From Amborella trichopoda (taxonomy: Eukaryota; Streptophyta; Magnoliopsida; Amborellales; Amborellaceae): a stretch of DNA of 64,000 nt. The translations under genes were made by a program, and so were the position numbers. The DNA is taken from positions 1,063,713 to 1,127,712 of the forward strand of contig NW_006500355.1 in assembly GCF_000471905.2 (NCBI RefSeq), in the 5' to 3' direction. The notes beneath the pieces were generated by a model. That model saw only the letters and a list, made by a program, of their open reading frames with translations, made no database searches and was not told where the DNA came from. Positions 12,017-24,175 of this stretch are shown here, one piece after another (the first letter of the stretch is position 1; every line of letters begins with the position of its first letter).

Positions 12017-13343
12017 GCCTCTTAATTTGATTGTTTAAGGCGTCGCTCTTATATATATTTTCTTTAAAATAAGGATTATTTGGGCGGATTGGTATTCTTC
12101 AAGTAGTTGTTCGATGTAGACTATTTATTTTTAGCACAAAGAGGTAAGTTATAAAGTTCAAGAAAAATTATTATGAATTTTTGTTAATAAATAAATGCAG
12201 GCACCTAATATCACATCCAATGGTCAAAATTAATTGTTTGTATCGACTATTAAACTATGAGGGATTTAGTGTAGTCAAAATTGAACTGACTATCAATTCA
12301 ACCAATTGGATTGAATTTTTAAAAAATAAATAAAATAAAATATATACATATATAAATTTTAAAATTGTCTAACTTCATTTATCTGGTTGAACTGGTTAAA
12401 ACCAACCTGTCGGACTAGCTAATGCCAATTTTAGACATTAGTTTTGACCAATTTTTGACTGGATACAGCTTTTACCTTGGGCCAAGCTAGCCAAAACATC
12501 GGTTGGATCACCAGTTCTATCCATTTTTTATAATTGTAGTCCACTATAGTAACTCATATGAGCGATCCCAATCTCCCGAAATAGAGATCCAACTAAAGAA
12601 TAAAATAAAAAGTAAAAGTAATAGCACAAAAAACTCAAAAGAGCATGAGCTCCACAAAGGAATTGTTTTGATATGAAATTTTGGTATTTATTTTTAAAAG
12701 AGTTTTGAGTGCTCTTGCGGTCTTGCCAACTAACCGTCTAAAAATTGCATAGCGTTAATTATTTTTCGTGTAGAAACTTCTTAGGGGTATTTTTTTTAAC
12801 ACAAATTTTATGAGTCTACGTAGAAACGAGTCACATCTTAAAAAAATATTTTTGAGATGGATTTTTAAAATTATCTTTTATGGATATGTAATCTCTAACA
12901 CGGAGATCATGAATATGATGAAATAAATAAAATTTTAAAAATATAAATAATATTCTATTAAAATAACATTTAGACCACTAGTTTTAAATTTTTTTATATG
13001 AATTATCGATGGATGCTTTATACCTTGGGGCCACATATTGTAAAAATGTCCAGCCCACATATAACAATTTTCCATTTATTTTATTCATTTCCTCCGTAGG
13101 TTGTTCGCTAGGTTGAGTAAGTTACTTAAAATCCTCAAAATACTTTTAGCTGAGACTTTGATAGAGGGAGCAAATGTACATTGTGCACTAGTGCGAGTAT
13201 TTAATCTTTTTTACAAATTCAAACAATAACGGATAGTGTTGAAGGATATTTCCCACCAATTAGATACATCAATGGTTTAAATCTCATTAACCATTGGACT
13301 AGTTCGGCCAGCTAAATTTTTCATGTTCCACCAAGATGGGTGG
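12017..13343. other. Intergenic sequence, no gene seen
   Basis: AT-rich sequence without a supported gene. The piece at about 13090-13190 (a GCTAGGTTGA word, then an AGAGGGAG-type segment) resembles 17870-17970 and the duplicated unit at 19021-19201, so it belongs to a dispersed repeat. Confidence 0.45.
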
Positions 13344-13580
13344 TAGGGGTGGCAACGGGTTGACCCGAACCCCAAAATAAAGGACCAGGACCTAACAGAA
13401 CCTGAAGACATGGGCTCGATTCTAAAAATATTATATATATATATTTAAATGTTATTTTCAAAATATATACATGAATAACACTATTCAGGTCGGGTCCATA
13501 TGGATTTGGACCTGACCTACTGTGTCCAATTCTCGAATGCACACCCGGACCCATGTCGGGCCCGGGTCCATTGCCACCAC
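13344..13580. mobile_element. hAT-like MITE, about 237 bp
   Basis: It starts TAGGGGTGGCAACGGG and ends CCATTGCCACCAC, giving an imperfect terminal inverted repeat of the same family as the elements at 21146, 22107, 23109 and 23883. Subterminal sequence is rich in GACCCG / CGGGTC words and the core is AT-rich. TAGGG fits the hAT end consensus YARNG; superfamily assignment is inference. Confidence 0.55.
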
Positions 13581-14382
13581 CAATTAGGCCCCTAATTGGT
13601 GGCAATTTAGTCTCATGCTTTTCATTGAAGAAAGATAAAAAAGTAAATATTATAATCTAATGTTTGAATATTAGCCAATATTCGTTGGGACCTACCAAGG
13701 TAGGTCAATAGCTAACACATATTTGATGGATTTTTTTTTCCTAATTTAAGTGGGAATGATGGAAATTGAGTACAACAAAACTCCAAGGCATGTGTTTGGA
13801 TGTACCTATTACCACTAATAACGCGATGTTTTTTTTTTTTGTAGTTTATATTAATAATTCAATGCTTTAGTAAAATTAATTTTGATAATAATTGTTTGTA
13901 CTTACAGGATACAAACTTATACGCAGTTCTATATATAAATTTATATTTTTGAAAGTTTTAACCAAAAATAACATAAATCACCAAAAAATGTTAAATAATT
14001 AAATAATAGATTGTACATAATAATCAAACAACTAACAAAATACTATTATGAAAAGTATATTACTTTTAAAAAGAATAGTACATTCTATATAAAATTAACC
14101 AATTATCCAAACAATGATTTAGACTCATTAGATTTTGGCCCTGCACTTATTCTGTCCTATACTTACTAATGAGCGAGTGCCTGTGCCAAGCCATTTTTAG
14201 CTTGGCACACTATTATTAACAACTATACTTAGCTATTTCTAAAGCCTCCTTATGACCAAATCTCTCTTAGGCCTTGGAGCCCTAAGACTAAAGGACAAAA
14301 ATCAATAAATAAATAGAAAAAGAGAAAAAAAAACCTTGTTTTCTCAAAAAAAAAAAAGAAGAATAATAATAATGTGCCAAGC

Positions 14383-14500
14383 TATTAAAGATGATTGTTA
14401 GACATAATTAAAGATGATTGTTAGACATGATTGCCTTCAGGTAATTAAAGATGATTGTTAGACGTGATTGCCCTAAGGTAATTAAAGATTATTGTTAGAA
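14383..14500. repeat. Short tandem repeat, unit about 37 bp
   Basis: The words AATTAAAGATGATTGTTAGAC and GATTGCCYTMAGGT recur three to four times with period 36-38 bp and small substitutions. Confidence 0.85.
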
Positions 14501-14777
14501 AAAATTTCTTTAAAAACTGGCAGTTCGTATCGGGAATAAATGAATCTGGACAAGGAACTAGTCCAGACCTATTCGGTTCCTTGTCGGAACTGAGAGGTGG
14601 TTCACAACCTCGTTCTTTGTTGAAATTGGGAATCAATTCAGATGCCTTGAACTCACCCAGTTCCATCAAAAAATTGATCGAGTCTATCAAAGAATCATAT
14701 GGTTCAGACCTGCCAGATTGCCTGGTTCCCACACATTTTGTTTTTCATTTTTTTTATTTCCTTTTGGAATGATTCAC

Positions 14778-16422
14778 TGTCACACCCCATGAATTTACAA
14801 TACAGATATTCATGAGACGTGACAGTCAAAACATATATACATCTCTTGATAGGACAAATTTACAGTGGCGAATTCTTACAAAGTAACAAAATAAAGCTTA
14901 AGCACAACTACAGTATCTTTCAAAGTTGATCTTGACGAGCACTCAAAATGAAATCGCAGTTATCCTGAAAAAAATGTTCACCATAATTTGATGAGTTTGG
15001 CTACTCAGTAAGTGATCATCATAATCATAAAAATAATCATGATTGAAAGATATCAATATTTTTAAAAAGGAGATCTATTAACAGAAATGCGTATAACATT
15101 TTCACTTTTAAAAAAAAATGCATAATTAAGTATAATTCGAATAATTGAAATGCGTATAACATTTTAACGACAATACATAATCCGAAGGATTTTACAAATT
15201 ACCCTACTGGCGTCCCAAGTAGGTCACCTATATACCCCATCAGCGTCCTGATGGGTCTACTTAATCCCTATCGGCGTCCCATATAGGTATACTTAATCCT
15301 TGCAGGTCCACTTATACCTCACCGGCGTATCGGATGAGTCAACTTAATCCCTACCGACGTCCCATATAGGTTCACTTATACTTCACCGACGAGCCGGATG
15401 AGTCCACTTGCATACTTAAAGTATTTCTAAATCTCTTTAAACATTCGAAAGCAACAATATCATGTACTCAACATATCACTGAAATTATTAATATGAATTT
15501 CACTGAAACCATTAATAACAATCGCTTTCAATAACGTTTATAAAATAACCAGTCAAATATTTTGGGCTCAAATGAACAAAGGTAGCAGTTCGTAAAGACA
15601 TTATAGCATAATTGCCAATCTAATATGGACAGAAAAACTCTTATAGAAATTCACGAAGACAAAATTATCACAATTTATGAGATGTCAATTCGCAAATGAA
15701 CATTTCACAGACAATGCTATAATCAAATGCAAAAATATCAGTTTTCAAATAATAAGGCAGTTATTTGCACATGAAGTTTACAATGTCTAAATATTAAAAA
15801 ACAATAGAAATAAATCTCACAATTTTATTAAAAGCAAAACTATCACAGTTATTTCTAATAATTTTATAGTATCTAAAATTTTCTAACAATAGGCAAGAAA
15901 AATAAATAAATTTATTTTTCTAAGAATTTACAGTATTTAAGATTTATAATATAGATAAAATATCACAATTTTATTAAAAATATTATTTTTCAAAATAATG
16001 AGGTCACTTGCGCATAAAATTTATCGAGCCTAAAATTCATGATAATAAGTAGAAGTAATTATTTCATTTTATTTTTAAAAATAACGGATTATTTTTTCAG
16101 ATAATGAAGTCACTTACTTAAAATATTTAAGAAGAAACTTCCGATAAAAATTCGGCTAGAGAGAGGAGCTCACTGTATTTGTAAGACGGAGAGCGAAAAA
16201 AAAGTTACTAAGCGACCTATCGTCCTATTTAATTTACTCTAAACACCTCCACCTCATATATGGGGCGTCGCGTTAAAAGTCCGCTTTCAACGTATCAAAA
16301 CCTTGTCCACTAAAAGGACGTGGCAAGGCAGCGAACAAGAGCTTAAAACAGGTCAAAGCTTTTGAACCATCACTTATTTAAAAGTTTATTTTTTTATTTT
16401 ATTTTTTATTTTTTAAATTACA
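14778..16422. mobile_element. Candidate solo LTR (1645 bp)
   Basis: It starts TGTCACACCCC and ends TTACA, so it has TG...CA ends, and it is flanked on both sides by TTCAC (14773-14777 and 16423-16427) as a 5-bp target duplication. It contains a cluster of degenerate repeats with GGCGTCCCA and TAGGT words (about 15195-15410). No reading frame is present. The 5-bp match could arise by chance in this AT-rich DNA, and no second LTR or internal domain is present, so the call rests on the end structure alone. Confidence 0.45.
15195..15410. repeat. Degenerate short repeats with GGCGTCC words
   Basis: Repeats of the type CCCTAYCGGCGTCCCATATAGG alternate with TCACCGGCGTATCGGATGAGTC and a linking CACTTATAC / CACTTAATCC element, four to six times with changes. 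It lies inside the candidate solo LTR. Confidence 0.75.
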
Positions 16423-16744
16423 TTCACACACATGAGATTCGGTCCAATTCGCCTAACCAAATAGGTGAATTGCTGGTCTTGAACGAATTTCCAGACCGGT
16501 TCACCTGGCCGATCTAGGTTTTAAAACAAAGGTACGACTATTAAACCATCCATGCCCTAAGTCTTTAATATAGTAAAATAATTTCATATTGTTATTTATT
16601 GAATTGGTTTAGTACTACTTCCTGCCCCCCGTCACCTAACCAAGTTGAAACGACAATCTAATTAAAATATTGAGTCAAGCAAACAAAACAAAGATTGGGC
16701 AGGTGGGATGCCTCATTTTATGTGTTGAAGTCCCTCTTCTTGTT

Positions 16745-17300
16745 GAAAATGTCATAGATAGATAGAGAGAAAAAGGGATTTTATATATTGAGAGAGAAAT
16801 GATAGTTTAGATAGAGATATTTGACATATTAAGAGAGAGATTTAATATATTAAGAGAGAGAAATGGTATCTTAGAGAGAGATTTGATATATTAAGAATGA
16901 CAGAGAGATAAATGATGTTTTAGAGAGAGATGATATGTTTAAGATTGAGATAATTAAGAGATGATATGTTTGGGAAAAAGAGAGGATATATTTAAGAATG
17001 AGAGAGATAAATGATATAAGAAATAGATGTTGTTTGTTTAAGAGTGAGATACTTAAGAGATGATATGTTAGAGAGAGAAGGGGGAAGAGAGAGAGAGAGG
17101 GGGGACATGATACTTGCAAGACAAGAAAAAGTAGATAAGGTAAAACAAACCACTTAAAAGGGGCAAACAAAGAAAAGGAAAAAGAGCACCAAAATTTGAA
17201 AAATAAAGAAAAAAAGTTGACATATTAAGAGTGAAAGAGAGAGATATGACATTTGAGAGAGAGATTATATGTTTAAGAGTGAGATACTTAAGAGCTAAGT
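16745..17300. repeat. GA-rich / ATATTAAG low-complexity repeat
   Basis: Irregular repetition of TTAGAGAGAGATTTGATATATTAAG and variants such as GAGATACTTAAGAGATGATATG. The long minus-strand open frames over this region are low-complexity Leu/Ser/Ile runs and are not genes. Confidence 0.85.
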
Positions 17301-18122
17301 AATTAGGGGGTGGGAACATGGGGCTTAGAATCCATGCTAACCCACCATACAAGAAAAGACACGATGGATTACACTTAAGAATATGGTTTAGACTTTAGAC
17401 TTTAGAATACATCTCAATTTGAGAACGGTCAAATAAAGAAAAGGAAAGAGAGCACCAAAGTTTGAAAAAGTAAAGAAAAAAGTTATGCTCTTTGACTATG
17501 TCAAATATACCAAGATACTTTATTTATTTACAAGCAATCCATGACATAACTAATAAAATTGGAAGTCAGAAAATATAAATCCAAAACTAATAGTATCATG
17601 GGAAGGATCTTCAAAAAGAGGGAAAAATAGAGTATTCACGAGTGAGCACATTGTACATTTGCTCCCACATGCAAAATTCATGCTTAGGTGATTTTTCTTG
17701 ATTTGAAATTTTGGCCTCCATTTTAGAATCACCACATGAGTATTTGAAAATAAAAATAAATTATGAGTTCTTAACATTGACTTTGAAGTTAAAAAATTTA
17801 ACGGTCTCTAATCAATCTCAGGATATTATTTTTGAAAGCATATGATATATTATTTTATTTTTAGATTTTAGGTTGGTTGCTAGGTTGACTAGGTTATATC
17901 CTCAAATTTAGGGTCCTAAAAATACTCGTGATGGTTTTGCCAGAGGGAGTGAATGTGCTCATGTAGGAGCACATTATGTTTTGGCAAATAAAATATTGTG
18001 GGTCATGTTGATATTCCAAAGTTGCCTATTTCCACCAGCTTGAAAATATTTATACAAAAGTAAAAAATGGTTATGATATGTAAGTTTAGAACAACATAGA
18101 AGAAAAATACAAGATAGCAAAA
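17301..18122. other. Intergenic sequence, no gene seen
   Basis: AT-rich; the segment around 17870-17970 belongs to the dispersed repeat also seen at 13090-13190. Nothing coding is supported. Confidence 0.4.
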
Positions 18123-18442
18123 ATGAAGTATCCAATAAGAGAATGTATATTTGGATGGCCAGGGGATGTACTATTGACTAGGCTCAAAGTCCGCTTTTTG
18201 TTTTATTTAGAAACATAAAATCTAAGCTTTTGTATGTTACATGTGATGGGCATGGATGAAATAAAATATGCAATAAGAGAAATTATGTTTGGTACAAGGA
18301 GGTCGCAAGCAACCTCAGTCATTTGACGTAAAATTAGATGACTAGGAAATGTCCTATTGACTAGGCTAAAAGTCCATATTTCTTTAGTTTTTTTGGAAAT
18401 ATACAATCTAAGCTTTTGTATGTTACATTTGATGGTCATGGA
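18123..18442. repeat. Imperfect tandem duplication, unit about 185 bp
   Basis: CTATTGACTAGGCT (with following AAAGTCC) and the block AATCTAAGCTTTTGTATGTTAC followed by TGATGG.CATGG occur at about 18170-18254 and again at 18353-18442, with a preceding CAATAAGAGAA word in both units. Confidence 0.8.
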
Positions 18443-19020
18443 TGATTATGACCTCTTTGTACTAAATGAAATGATCTTATATTATACAATTCCATAACAA
18501 AATGAGCAACACATGAAAACGTAATAATTATACTTGCATGTGGGAAGGTTTCAATTAAATCATAGAAAATATAAATAAAAATAGTCAAACCGTGTAAAAA
18601 ATAATCAACTAATTTTCAATAAATTGATTACTTTGAAAGCATAATAACACTCAGGTGCCTCTTTAATTATTTTATTAGAAAAAATCAACATTTTGGATTT
18701 GGGATATTAGGCAAGTATATGTGTTTGGTAATTTTAGACCAGGCCAAAATATGAAATACTCATACTTATTATGGGATTTAAACTCGAAACATATTCCAAA
18801 GTTGCCTATTTCCCCGACTTTGGGTGATCACTGTTTAAATTTAGGGCATTATTATTTTTCTAGTACTTACAGATTTCATCACTATCACTATCACTATACT
18901 ATCACTACACGAATCTTGTTCTACAATTGCTCTCTCGTTACTTCCAACCATTTCCTTTTGGTTACCTTTACCCTTTTAGAGTTATCTACTTAATTTATTT
19001 ATTTTTTACTATTTTTTAAA

Positions 19021-19201
19021 TTTGGTGTGATAGGACGCTAGGTTGAGAAGGTTACGTCGTGAGGTACTAAAAAGTCCTCCTAGACCCGAGGTACCACATA
19101 TTTTTAATTTGGTGTGACGGGGTGTTATAGGACTCTAGGTTGAGAAGGTTACGCCGTGAGGTACTAAAAAGTCCTCCTAGACCCAAGGTAACACATATTT
19201 T
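19021..19201. repeat. Tandem duplication, unit about 87-95 bp
   Basis: TTTGGTGTGA occurs at 19021 and 19108. Each is followed by CTAGGTTGAGAAGGTTACG, GTGAGGTACTAAAAAGTCCT and CCTAGACCC. The second unit carries a short extra GGGTGTTAT. Confidence 0.9.
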
Positions 19202-20289
19202 GCAGGGCATATAATTTTGGTTTATTGGAAAAAGTAAATCCATCGGGAAACTGTTTAGAAAATCTCCATGATGGCCTTAAAATCAATTTTCACCGCCTAT
19301 TATAAGATTTGTAGCTCAAAAAATGGTACAGATGTTGCAAATCCATGAACACTTGAAAATGGCCAGTCTCCATGATGTACTATACTACCTACTATTTTGA
19401 GGGTGAGTGTGGTTTGTATAGAGCCGAGGTTATAAACAATCAAATTAGAGCCCACCTTCAAATAGTATTGAGAAATATGGTTTCCATATTGAAAAGTCTT
19501 GTGATAACCTTAAATTATATTTTCATAATTAGTTATAAAATTTGACCTTTAAAAAATAGTGTAGATCGAGCAGATCTATGAAAACTTGAAAATTGACGGT
19601 CAAAAAATACGTTACAAGAAGCACTATTTTCAAAACTGAAAATCCATTTTTTTTCTCATGTCCATGCATTTTGATGTCGAGATGATCAATTGGATGATAT
19701 TTAGGCATCAAAACAACCTATTATAGTGAAAGTTTTGAGGGAGGCTCTAATTTGATTGTTTAGAGCCCATATAAAACTTTCCCTTTTAGAGCTTGTAACG
19801 TTCATTTAGTTCGCAACCATAAAGGTCATGTTCATGATAATCCATTTGAAGGTTTTTTTATGCTGGAACTTCAATTTTTTGTACATTTTGAGGTGATGCT
19901 TTACTTGTTTTAACATTTTCCTAACCTTTCCCTCTACATATTCAACGAAATACTGTCCGATCACAAAACCAATATATTTATGTTAATAAAAAAACCAACT
20001 GAATTTATGGTGCTACAACAATTATCATCGTATTTTTCTCGAAATTTGGTGGAAAAATATTTTATTCAATTTTTAAGTCGTAGAATAAAATAACCTTTTG
20101 AAAAAGAAAATGTTACAAGTCTTAATCAGATGCCAATCCAATTTTGTTTCTGTTGACCAATCTAAATTGACAAATTATCCACCAATCAGTCGACAAAAAG
20201 CTTAGGAACAATCTATAGGAATCACTAACCAAGGCAGGTTATAACCCATCCTACAAAGGAAAAAAAAAAAAATATATATATATATATAT
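19202..20289. other. Intergenic sequence, no gene seen
   Basis: AT-rich. GAGGG..GGCTCTAATTTGATTGTTTAGAGCCC near 19737-19768 is partly palindromic, and a similar sequence lies near 19425-19455. No coding exon is supported. Confidence 0.4.
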
Positions 20290-20795
20290 TAAAAAGTTTT
20301 TCCAACGCATATAAGCAAAAATGAATCGTGATTTCGCCTACCCTCATTATCGTCCAAATTTCATCGCGTGATCACGATTGTTTGAAAGTATTTTATTTTT
20401 TATTTTTTTTAACAAATCGGAATGACCTGAAATTTGGAGAGTATGTAATTACTGAAATGCATCTAATAAAAATGTACATATTACTGAAATGCATCTAATA
20501 AAAATATAAAAAAAAATTATCCGTAAATTTTTTTTGACTAAAATACCCCTGAAACTTTTTAGGGGTATTTTGGTCAATTGTTTTCATGTAAAATATTTAT
20601 TTATATAATTTTCAAAGATTCCCCTATTTTTTATGAATACACTTTCCAAATTTTAGATCATTATAATTTGTAGAAAAAAAATGAAAAATAAAAAAACTAT
20701 CAGACTATCGTGACCGCACGATGAACTTTGGACGGTGATGAAGGTAGGCGAAATCACTGTTTATTTTCTCCTATAAGAATTGCGTAGTGTTATAT
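20290..20795. mobile_element. Foldback MITE flanked by TA repeats (family copy 1)
   Basis: The arms are inverted: GTGATTTCGCCTACC on the left pairs with GGTAGGCGAAATCAC on the right, and homology extends outward through TATA..GAAAAT words. The centre is itself a palindrome, AAAATACCCC then a short loop then GGGGTATTTT (about 20538-20572). (TA)n runs lie immediately outside both ends (20271-20290 and 20791-20810), as expected for a TA-targeting element. Relatives are at 32401 and 61387. Confidence 0.75.
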
Positions 20796-21145
20796 ATATA
20801 TATATATATTTGTAATAATTACATAACTTGTGGGTGTGTTTTTTATCATTTTAAATATTTTATATTACTTGACCAAGAGCAAGAAATATAAGCTTTTGCA
20901 ATAATTACATGACTTTTGCGTTATTGGTCTTTTTTAAATATTTTATATTGTGGGAGAAAATCAACAATGTGGGTGTCATACTCTTTTTTTTTTTTGTTGG
21001 GGTAATTTAATGGGGGAAGACTGACCCTATTTGTTTTTCAAGTAGATTAAGAGTTAATTTTTTTTTAAGGTATTAGCGGGGTGGTGTTAGGATATAAAAA
21101 ATGTGGACGTCATACTTTTCATTATGTAACTAACCTTATTTTAGG

Positions 21146-21522
21146 TAGGGGTGGCAATGGACTCGACCAGACCCGGACTCGACCTCGGGTCCGGGTCCAA
21201 AACCTGGATCCGAATATTATTTGGGTCTGTCATGGTATATGCTATGTGGATTTTATAAATGTTGCCAATACGTTTGTTTCTTAGAGATTTTCATTACGTA
21301 AAACATTAAGGAATGTGGGTATTCATAAATGTTGTGCAATATTGTAAATATTATCAATAACACGGGTATATGATACTAAGCAAATTGGCAAAAAAAAAAA
21401 AACTCATGGAGTCATAGTCATTGGGTGGCAATGGACCGGACCTGACTCGAACCCAACAGATTTAGGTATGGGTTCAAATTTTGAATCCAAAAAGTTGGGT
21501 CCAGGACCCATTGCCACCCCTA
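21146..21522. mobile_element. hAT-like MITE in triplication unit 1
   Basis: TAGGGGTGGCAATGG at the left end is inverted as CCATTGCCACCCCTA at the right end. Subterminal GACCCGGACTCG / GGGTCCAGGACCC words lie inside each end. The flanks TTTTAGG and TTTCTAAG look like a decayed 8-bp target duplication, which is uncertain. The element carries no protein. Confidence 0.7.
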
Positions 21523-22106
21523 TTTCTAAGCTTATTCTGACTTTTCTTTTTTTTGGTGGACAATCTAACTCTTTACTTCTTCCTTCCACACTTCTCAAAA
21601 GAACAATGGCAAGGACAGAAATTATTGCAAATGTAAGCAATCAAAATACACACCAATATTAATTAGCTACCACACTTATTGGCAAGCAAGAATCATTCCA
21701 CTAACTCAAATTGATTAATGACTAATTAATGCAAGATGAGTGACAAATTTTATAATAGGACAATTTAATGGAAGGATGTGCAAAGTAAGGTTTGGTTTTG
21801 CGTGGTTAGCAGTGTTACATCTGAATAATTACATAACTTGTGGGTGTGTTTTTTATCATTTTAAATATTTTATATTACTTGACCAAGAGCGAGAAATATA
21901 AGCTTGTGCAATAATTACATGGCTTTTGCGTTATTGGTCTTTTTAAAATATTTTATATTGTGGGAGAAAATCAACAATGTGGGTGTCATACTCTCTTTTC
22001 AAGTAGATTAAGAGTTAATTTTTTTTTAAGGTATTAGTGGGGTGGTGTTAGGATATAAAAAATGTGGATGTCATACTTTTCATTGTGTAACTAACCTTAT
22101 TTTAGG

Positions 22107-22476
22107 TAGGGGTGGCAATGGATTCGACCAGACCCAGGACTTGATGGGTAGACCCGACTTCGGGTCCGGGTCCAAAACTTGGACCTGAATATTATTTGTG
22201 TCTGGGTCCAGCAGAACCCGACCTGAATATTATGGTATATGCTGTGTGGATTTTATAAATGTTGCCAATATGTTTGTTTCTTAGAGATTTCCATTACGTA
22301 AAACATTAAGGAATGTCGGTATTCGTAAATATTGTGCAATATTGTAAAAAAAATAACTCATGGAGTCATAGTCATTGGGTGACAATGGACCAGACCAAAC
22401 TCGAGCCCAACGGATTTAGGTATGGGTTCAAATTTTGAACCCAAAAAGTTGGGTCCAGGACCCATTGCCACCCCTA
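22107..22476. mobile_element. hAT-like MITE in triplication unit 2
   Basis: Same terminal inverted repeats as the copy at 21146. It is slightly longer in its GC-rich left part (an extra GGGTCCAGCAGAACCCGACC segment) and shorter in its AT-rich core. Confidence 0.7.
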
Positions 22477-23108
22477 TTTCTAAGCTTATTCTGACTTTTT
22501 TTTTTTGGTGGACAATCTTACTCTTTACTTCTTCCTTCTACACTTCTCAAAAGAATAATTGCAAGGACAAAAATTATTGCAAATGTAAGCAATCAAAATA
22601 CACACCAATATTAATTAGCTACCACACTTATTAGCAAGCAAAAATCATTCCACCAACTCAAATTGATTAATGATTAAGTAATGCAAGATGAGTAACAAAT
22701 TTTATGATAGGACAATTTAATGGAAGGATGTGCAAAGTAAGGTTTGGTTTTGAATGGTTAGTAGTGTTACATCTTAATAATTACATAACTTGTGGGTGTG
22801 TTTTTTATCACTTTAAATATTTTATATTACTTGACCAAGAGCGAAAAATACAAGCTTTTGCAATAATTACATGACTTTTGCGTTATTGGTATTTTTTAAA
22901 TATTTTATATTGTGGAAGAAAATCAACAATGTGGGTGTCATACTCTCTTTTTTTTTTTTGTTGGGGTAATTTAATGAGGGAAGACTGACCCTATTTGTTT
23001 TTCAAGTAGATTAAGAGTTAATTTTTTTTAAGGTATTAGTGGAGCGGTGTTAGCATATAAAAAATGTGGATGTCATACTTTTCATTGTGTAACTAACCTT
23101 ATTTGAGG

Positions 23109-23380
23109 TAGAGGTGGCAATGGATTCGACCAGACCCGAGAATTAATATTTTCATTACGTAAAACATTAAAGAATGTGGGTATTCATAAATGTTGTGCAA
23201 TATTGTAAATATTATCAATAATACAGGTATATGATGGTAAGCAAATTGGCAAAAAAAAAAACTTATGGAGTCATAGTCATTGGCTGGCAATGGACCGGAC
23301 CATACTTGAGCCCAACGGATTTAGGTATGGGTTCAAATTTTGAACCCAAAAGTTAGGTCCAGGACCCATTGCCACCCCTA
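23109..23380. mobile_element. hAT-like MITE in triplication unit 3, internally deleted
   Basis: The left end TAGAGGTGGCAATGG and right end CCATTGCCACCCCTA match the other two copies. About 100 bp after the left terminus are missing, so it runs from CCAGACCCGAG straight into the core. Confidence 0.68.
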
Positions 23381-23882
23381 TTTCTAAGCCTATTCTGACC
23401 TTTTTTTTTTTGGTGGACAATCTAACTCTTTACTTCTTTCTTCCACACTTCTCAAAAGAATAATTGCAAGGACACAAATTATTGCAATGTAAGCAATGAA
23501 AATACACACCAATATTAATTAGCTACCACACTTATTAGTATGCAAAAATCATTCCACCAACTTAAATTGATTAATGATTAATTAATGCAAGATATGTAAC
23601 AAATTTTATGATAGGACAATTTAATGGAAGGATGTGCAAAGTACGGTTTGGTTTTGAGTGGTCAGCAGTGTTACATCTGAATCGATTCCTACCACTGAAT
23701 TACCTTAAAAAAAGAGAGGAGAGAGAATGAGTTTTTGCAAAATAGAGGTTGAAAACTCACTGTCATCTAGCTCCAAATTTTGTGGAGTGCACTTTTATAG
23801 GGACTCAATTTTTTATGCAAACCTGGTATCCGGATATCAATTTTGATCACTAATGAATGCGGTCCCTTAACACGTTATGTAC

Positions 23883-24175
23883 GGTTGGCAATGGACCCGG
23901 GAACCGACGTCCGGATGGTTCGAGTATGAGTCCAAGAATTGGACTTGGCAAGTTAGGTATGGGGTCCAAATATTGGACTCTAATACTATTCGGGTCCAAG
24001 TCCACAAATAGTGTTATTATATTAATAATATTTAATATAAAAAATAATATTTAAATAATACACATTTATATATATATATATCATTTAAATATTTTTCTTT
24101 TAATTTTTAGGTCAAGTCCGATCCAATCTGGTCCAGGTCTCAGACCTGGACCAGACCCAACTGTTACCACCCCTA
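23883..24175. mobile_element. hAT-like MITE, diverged copy
   Basis: The left end GGTTGGCAATGGACCCGG and right end CCAGACCC..TTACCACCCCTA form an imperfect inverted repeat of the same family, with an AT-rich core (about 24009-24115). It lies outside the triplication. Confidence 0.6.

Larger units (their letters stand above)
20814..23681. repeat. Threefold tandem duplication, units of about 1010, 952 and 905 bp
   Basis: Units begin AATAATTACATAACTTGTGG at about 20814, 21824 and 22776, and end with AGTGTTACATCT. All three share ATTTTATATTACTTGACCAAG, a (T)n stretch, an hAT-like MITE and the CACACTTATT..CAAGCA segment. Unit 2 lacks the TTGTTGGGGTAATTTAATG stretch of units 1 and 3. Unit 3 lacks the central part of the MITE. 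No gene is carried. Confidence 0.93.

Noticed and set aside
16871..17352. Two ~95-codon minus-strand open frames rich in Leu, Ser and Ile
   Set aside because: They lie entirely in a GA/AT low-complexity repeat; composition explains the open frames and there is no domain.
20530..20575. Palindrome that resembles a bacterial-type terminator hairpin
   Set aside because: It is the symmetric core of a foldback MITE in a eukaryotic genome, with relatives at 32401 and 61387.
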